A stretch of 64,000 nucleotides of DNA. Origin: Sordaria brevicollis. Its lineage: Eukaryota > Ascomycota > Sordariomycetes > Sordariales > Sordariaceae. The stretch is from positions 2,728,001-2,792,000 of the forward strand of contig JAUTDP010000007.1 of the NCBI GenBank assembly GCA_033439795.1, written 5' to 3'. The first letter of the stretch is position 1, and every line of letters starts with the position of its first letter. Shown piece by piece: positions 57,801 to 64,000 of the stretch. The notes under the pieces were generated by a model that saw nothing but the letters and a program-made list of their open reading frames with translations, ran no database searches and had not been told where the DNA came from. The translations under genes were made by a program, and so were the position numbers.

Positions 57801-60800
57801 TATAACCCTACGCTAAAAACCGTTATTATACCTAATATATTTATCGATTTTAATGCGCCCGACGGCTTGTACAATTTAACGTTTACGTTTCCTATAATTA
57901 ATCTACGCGTTATTAAATTTATTCGCGACGATAATTTAAATAATACTTCTTATTTCGAAAGTGAAGCTAATTTATATAAAGATAATGAAAAAAATAAAAC
58001 CGCTATAATAAAGCCCCCGCCTATAAAAAGGAAATATTATAATAAATTATTTATAATATTAAACTTCGTATTAGGACGCTAAATTTTCGATATATTAAAT
58101 AATATTTATATTTTATTAATCGTTAATTTTAACTCCGTGATTTAATATTTATTTATAAATATATATACTTATGCTTTTTATTAGAATATAAAATTTAAGA
58201 AAGATTAAATCGATAAGAGTTAAATTTTATTCCCCAATTGGTTACGGCTATCGAATTCGCAATATAACCGAAATTCTAAAACCCTTAGTACGGGCCCCGA
58301 TCTAAATTTCCTATTACTATTTCGCTTTTTTAAATTTAATAGTAATAAAGAATTAATAGAATATTTCGACGATAAAATTAATCGTAATTACGATATTTTT
58401 ACCTATTAAATCCGGTAGTAAGGAAATAACCTTTCTAATAAATTTATATTTATTTATACTCTTTTAAAATCCTTTAAGTCCGACCTTAATTCCTAGCGTA
58501 AATAATAGAACGATAATTAAGATTAAATATTAAAGTTATTTAAAATTTATAAGGAGGAATTAATTAATATTATTAAAGAAGTATAAAATAAGGAATGAGA
58601 GGATCTTATAGAAGATGTCCGCGTATAAGTTAATTTATCCTTAAAAGAATAAAGCGAATTTTTCGATAATTATATTCTTAAGTATAGAATTCTATTGGAA
58701 AATTCTATATTAAAATAAGTGGCTATATTTAACTAAATTATTAAAGATTAATAAAACGCCTTAAAAATATAAAGTATAGAATTTAAAAAATCGATCAAAA
58801 TTCTATAAAAAGTATATATAGAAATTACTAATAATTTAATAAAATAAATTAATAGTATTTAACGTATAGTTGAAAAGGAGATTATAAACGTAATTATTAA
58901 AAATTTATCCGGTAATTTTTATATACCCCTTAACCCTATTTTCGGCGATATCGAAGAGGAATTTTCAACCTTTATTAAATTATTTACCCGACTATTAACG
59001 AAGGACCCTATTTATTAATTTCGGAACCGGCTTTTAGTAAATAAAATTTCTCGCCTCCGGTATTATATTATTTTCGAAAATATACCGGAATTTCCTAAAT
59101 CCGTACGAAATTATATATTAATATGTAATTATAATTGCATTTCTATAATAAATGATAAAGAAGGAAGAATTATATCCTTACTTGTATAAAATGTTAAATT
59201 TACTTTTAAAAATAATTACCGATTTATTTTTATACCCGTTAATCGTAGCGAGTAAATTAAATAGAAATTACCTAATCCTTTTAATTTACTACTAAACGTA
59301 TTAAAATACTTTTAGGAAAAACGATTTAAAGAATATATAGCCGTATATAATAATTCCGGTGCCGTTAGGTTTTTATTTATATTAATTATAATTAATCGCC
59401 CTTTACCTATTTTTATAATTTACGTATTTTAATACCCTTATTTCGATTTTAATAACGCTCCCCGCGGTAAATTGTAGGATAATATTTTAAAAGTTATTGA
59501 ATTATAAATAAACGAATAGAGGACCCGTATTAAAAATCCCGCCTTTAAAGTCCGGTTAGCCGGTTAAAAATTTAAGTATAAAGAAAAAGGAAGTTTGAAG
59601 TATAAATTAGTAGAGTTTAAATTAATCCTTCCCGGCGGTAGATTAAGCGGTAGCGGCGGAGGAAATAGTTATAGTTATAGTGGTCGTTTACGTAATAACG
59701 TATTATATCGTTATAAACCCCGATAAGGTAATTTTGAATTTAAATCCGATAATTTAAATAAGGAGTATTAGAAAATTAAGTGTGAAGAGGTTAGTATATT
59801 TAACTTAGACGTTAAAAACCCCGATAACGTAAGTATTATTACCGATTTTAAGGGAGATATGTATATTAATATTTACGCTTTTTGTAAATAAATTCTATTT
59901 TTCGTAAGCGGTAGAATTAAAAATAGAATAGGTCGGTAAATAGGTCGCTTATTTTATACCTTATTAAGAGGCGCGGCTAAAGTATAATAGATTATAGAAG
60001 TGGATAAAGAGGTTTAATATAAATAAAAATTCGACGGTATATATATTTTATTAGAAAAGCTCGTTGATAAATTTAAGCCGTACCCTTTATTAATTACCTA
60101 AAAGTTTAATAAGGGATATTTTATTATTAGTTTTATTGTAGATAATTTAGGTGCCCTTATTTAATATATTTAAAAGTAGCTCCGGAATACGAGAATTATA
60201 AATATTATAAGTAGGTATAATTTATTTAATTGGTACGGTATAATAATATAAATTTAATTTAGCCTCGACCTTTGTATTAAGTAATATTTACGCGCCCCTT
60301 TCGAAATTGAATTATTATAAAATTATATAGCCGAAATTATTAGGTTGAACGTAATTTTAATTATTATAATTTAGTAAATTAATAGAAATAATAACCGTTA
60401 TAATTCGTCCTACTTCCGTAATAATTAATATAAATTTAATAGCCGTTTATATTTTAACCGAAGGGAGGATTGGAATTGTAATTGTAATAGGGAATAGAGC
60501 CGAAATTGCAATTGTAATTAGAATCGTAACCGTAATTATAATTAAAATTAAGATTTGAATTATAATAAATAAATTTATTAAGCGAATTACGTCGATATGA
60601 TTGTTAAAACGGATACCGAATTATCCGAATCCAATATTAAAGTAATTTATTTAATAATTAATTCGATTAAGCGGTATAAAAAGTATTATAAAAGTATCCG
60701 GATAATAACGAAAAGGAGGGAGTATAAGAAAATATATAGGTTATTTAAAGCTATTAAAGCCGAAAAGTTTTAAACCTTTTCCCCGCTAGCCCCCGAATAA

Positions 60801-62000
60801 TAAATTTACGGTTATTACCGGAAATTCCTTTAATTGTATAATGTATTATTCCGGTATTTAAAGATTTATAAATTCGTTTAAAAAAGTATTTTAGCCGGAT
60901 AGGAATTAAAATTAGTATTACGAATAATTCCTAAATTAGTAATTACCTATTTTAATAGTTCCCTTTAATTTAAAGAGGTACTATATATAATTATAGCCGA
61001 AATTGATAATAACCTACTATTAAACTTTACTTATATAAAAATTAACGCGCGCGTAAACTTATTGAGTACGAAAATAGAGGTTTATATAAATTTTAATATT
61101 AGAAGAACTTTAATTAATAAGCTATTTTTAAAGTAATTTTAATATATTATCGAAATATAATACGTTAAAATCTGCGGCGTTAAAAGTAAGCTAATTAAAA
61201 TTACCGAATAAGTTATATTCGAAATATATTTAGAAGAATATAATAAAAACGGGTAGCTTACTTTAATAAAATTTAAAAAGGGAAGATAAGTCGTTAATAA
61301 ATTAAAATTAAATATCTTATTTGGTAACGATTTCTTATATTCTTATATAATTAATATAGACTATAAAACCGGTATAATTATATTCTTCGATTTCGATAAC
61401 TTTTATATAGATTCTATAGTATAAAAAAACGCGAAGTTATACGTATATGAGGTAACTACTAGGAATAAAATTATATTATCCTTAGGGTAATTTATTTATA
61501 TCCTAATAGATTTTAAAAATTTCCCGAAAGGATAAAGTTTTATAGTAAATTTAAAATATATATTAACTACCTATATAATTATTAATTCTAAAGCCCTTCC
61601 CGTTATATTCGTTAATAATATTACTAAGGGAATAGTTACCATTCCGCGCCGTTTCTATATTATTAGTATTATTGAAGTAATAGATAGCGGATACCTCGCC
61701 CTTATTAAAAGTATAATAGTAAATATAGCGGCGCGGGCTTTTAAAATCCTTTTAATATTAAACGTTGAATTCGAAATATTAACGGTTAGAGCCTTTAACG
61801 TTATCGAAGAAGATTAGTACGTATATATTAATAATATAATGGAAGAAGATATTTTAAAGGAATTAATAAAAGAGGACCTTAAAATTATAGTATAAGAGGT
61901 CGAAGAAATACCCAATAGTAATAGTTACGTAAAATAAATAATTTTAAACTCCCTTTGCGAATTTAATCCGGATATTTTAAAAAAAATTAGGAAAAAATAA
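57801..62000 (+). pseudogene. gypsy gag and upstream pol remnant
   Basis: An open patch at 57867-58082 and many broken frames look like decayed protein-coding DNA. Around 60465-60565 one frame is dominated by alternating Asn codons (NCNCNRE...RNCNCN...NRNRNYN), which suggests a former Asn/Arg-rich nucleic-acid-binding tail of Gag. I could not locate the protease active site with certainty. Confidence 0.55.
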
Positions 62001-62399
62001 CGTATAAGGGGTATAAATAGTAATTACGCCGTAGCCAACGAGCCCAAACCCAAAGGAAAGGATAAATATTCTACCCTAGGATTAAAAATATTAGCCAACT
62101 TCTTAAAAAAGGTAATTAATAAAAGTATTTATATTTACGCTAAAAATCCTTAATTAATTAAATAAATAGAAAAATTAATTAATAAATACCCCGCTATTTA
62201 AAAAAAAGTAGCGTAATCGATATAAATAAAGAAGATATAATACGTATTCCTTTAATAGAAAAATAGTAAAACTAACGTATTTATATATAATTATACCCGC
62301 TTAATAAGAAGAATAAGGAAGTATTAAATTAAGTATTTAGGGCGTTATATAAATAAAGTAAAATAAATTAGGTAAATAGAACCACTCTATTCGCTTATT

Positions 62400-64000
62400 T
62401 AATATTCGTAATATAACGAACCGCTAAAGGGTAATAAAAAGGGCGAATAGTAATCGATTTCTATATATTAAATAAAATTACCGTATTAAACTACTACTTA
62501 TTCCCATTATAATCCGAAATTATTACCTCACTTAAAAGAAAGTTATTTATTACTATTATTAACGCTATAATATTCTTTTATTAATTCCTAATTTAACCGC
62601 CTTACTATAATCGATTAACCCTTATTAGCCTACGAAATCTAGAATAGCCAAACGTAACCCTTATAAAATATTAGAATTCGCTTATATACGTTCAAAAATT
62701 TATAAACCGGTTATTAATAATTATATCGGAATTTTATAGGGTATATATTAATAATATCGTAATCTTCTCGGATATTATAGAGGAATATTTCGAATATTTT
62801 AATTACGTCTTTAAATTATTCGTATTGTGCAATTTAATACTCTCCCCTAAAAAGAATTATATTATTTATCTTAACGTCGAACTCCTAAGGTTCCGCGTTA
62901 ATATTTTAAATTTATTTATAACGGAAGAAAAGTTAAAAACTTTCCGTAACCTAATATTCCCGGAAACGTTAAAGGTATTAGAAATATATATCGGCGGATT
63001 TAATTTTATCCGCTACCTTATCCTATATTACAATAAATTTTTAGAGCCCTTATAAAATTGAAAAGTTTCGCTACTAACCGAAGGATGTAAAACGGGCGCT
63101 ATTATATTTAGAAATCCCTCGAAACGAATATATTACTGTGTTAAAATATCGTATAAACTAATTAAGGAAGAAAAGGACGTATTCGAAACGGTCCAAAAGG
63201 CTATTTACGAAAATATAAAATTATATTACTTCGACCCGGATAAATAGGTTTTTTTACAAATTAATAAATCCTTAGAATATAAATATAGAATCGTATTATA
63301 CTATTTACGCGATAAATTTATTTAGGTACTAAATATAACTATCCTTATTAATTAAATATTCTTTATTATATTCCTAAATAAAGTTCTTAATAAAGCCGAA
63401 ATAAATTATAGTCCTTTTAAAATAGAAATTGCCTACTTAATATAAGTAATTAAACGATTAAAAATACTTTTATATTTTTATAATTTCCCAATTATCGTCC
63501 TTATAAATTATTTAGCGATAAAGGGTATTTATAAATAAATTACTTTAAATATAGCGTTAACGGACCGAGGTAATTATAAGTTAATTAATATATCTATTTA
63601 CTTATCTTAATATAATTTATAAGTATATTATATCGCCGGTAAGTTGAATTTTATTCCTAACGTATTAAGCCGCTTTAAAGTTAAAAGAGATAAAATAGGT
63701 AAGTTAAACGAAATATTAATATTAAATTAAATATAGTATGTATAAACGGAAATATAAATAAACGTTAAAATAAAAAAGGAATTTATAGAAGAATATAAAG
63801 TCGATTCCAAATACGTAGAAATTATAAACGATATCCGTAATTATTACGGTATTATCGAAGTCGATAATATTATTTTTAATATTAAGTACCTATTCGAAAT
63901 AATCGATAACCTTCTCTATAATATTATAACGGACAAAATTAGGCGGCTCTACGTACTAAAATCTATAATCCAAATAATCTTAGTAATAATATATAATAAT
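62400..64000 (+). pseudogene. gypsy reverse transcriptase-RNase H-integrase remnant
   Basis: The best preserved part of the element. The RT active-site strand reads YINNIVIFSD near 62746-62775. The 76-codon frame at 62825-63055 covers the end of RT and the connection to RNase H. Beyond it, readable patches (VFLQINKSLEYKYRIVLYYL near 63248-63307; FPIIVLINYLAIKGIYK near 63486-63536) match RNase H of fungal gypsy elements in layout. Stops replace Gln and Trp codons throughout. Confidence 0.8.

Larger units (their letters stand above)
56801..64000 (+). mobile_element. Ty3/gypsy LTR retrotransposon, RIP-mutated, cut by the window edge
   Basis: The left end is placed at TGTTACATAACG (56801), which has an LTR-like TG start and marks where GC-balanced sequence begins. 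This boundary is inferred, because the 3' LTR lies outside. The + strand carries gypsy Pol in the usual order. Reverse transcriptase is visible as VYINNIVIFSD near 62743-62775, where Asn-Asn replaces the usual Asp-Asp, and in the frame at 62825-63055 (LSPKKNYIIYLNVELLRFRV...PETLKVLEIYIGG). An RNase H-like segment follows at about 63230-63600, and the start of the integrase zinc-binding region lies near 63930-63980 (RRLYVLKSIIQ). Gag-like and leader sequence occupies about 57200-61000. All frames are broken. Confidence 0.85.

Noticed and set aside
57867..58082. 71-codon frame as a small gene
   Set aside because: Lies in RIP-mutated DNA within the gypsy element and has no independent support.
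62825..63055. 76-codon frame as a functional gene
   Set aside because: It is a surviving patch of the gypsy reverse transcriptase, with stops immediately around it.
1..64000. CRISPR array, rRNA operon or secondary-metabolite cluster
   Set aside because: No regularly spaced repeats with unique spacers, no rRNA-like sequence and no polyketide, peptide-synthetase or terpene enzyme in any frame.

Overview
The window is nuclear DNA of a filamentous ascomycete (Pezizomycotina, probably Sordariomycetes). The evidence is compact genes with 50-90 nt GT-AG introns, fungal-type proteins, and long AT-rich blocks with the mark of repeat-induced point mutation (RIP): CpA/TpG almost gone, TpA abundant, CpG still present. 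No species is assigned.

Gene-bearing part (about 2.5-47 kb). Ten protein genes and one tRNA are supported. In order they are: an Osh6/Osh7-type oxysterol-binding protein (-, eight exons, 529 aa); an uncharacterised 1168-aa protein (+); the U2AF small subunit (-); an intron-containing tRNA-Ile(AAT) (-); a tricalbin-type SMP/multi-C2 protein (+, 1493 aa); an ELMO/CED-12 protein (+); a GRF zinc-finger protein (+); a homeodomain transcription factor (+); an ATP-NAD kinase (-); the exosome subunit Rrp46 (-), divergent from a PP2A activator PTPA/Rrd (+); and a Ser/Pro-rich protein of unknown role (-). In nearly every spliced model the exon lengths sum to a whole number of codons and restore conserved family motifs across the junctions. 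This is a housekeeping neighbourhood, not a metabolic cluster. Two of the genes (Osh6/7-like and tricalbin) belong to families that work at ER-plasma membrane contact sites.

Mobile elements. (1) A two-copy family with TAGTCTC...GAGACTA ends and 9-bp target duplications: a 908-bp copy at 6458-7365 and a 125-bp internal-deletion copy at 26308-26432. It is Mutator-like by its duplication length. (2) A 3.3-kb RIP-mutated pogo/Fot1-type DNA transposon at 32347-35644, with nearly perfect 88-bp terminal inverted repeats, TA flanks and a stop-riddled DDE transposase on the - strand. (3) A complete 5.55-kb Ty1/copia retrotransposon at 48181-53733, with 194-bp LTRs and a CCTCC duplication, heavily RIP-mutated inside. 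(4) A RIP-mutated Ty3/gypsy retrotransposon that starts near 56801 and runs off the right edge. A 175-bp unmutated TA-flanked MITE sits near its start. (5) An unidentified AT-rich relic at about 55430-56780.

The most striking common pattern is that RIP is severe inside each large element but nearly absent from the outer 100-200 bp. The copia LTR pair records the gradient base by base, because the inner end of each LTR is mutated and the outer end is not. Other structural oddities are a perfect 41-bp inverted repeat at 14932-15033, a 57-bp inverted repeat inside the 908-bp element, and a 63-nt stop-free intron in the tricalbin gene. I found no CRISPR array, rRNA gene or biosynthetic cluster.
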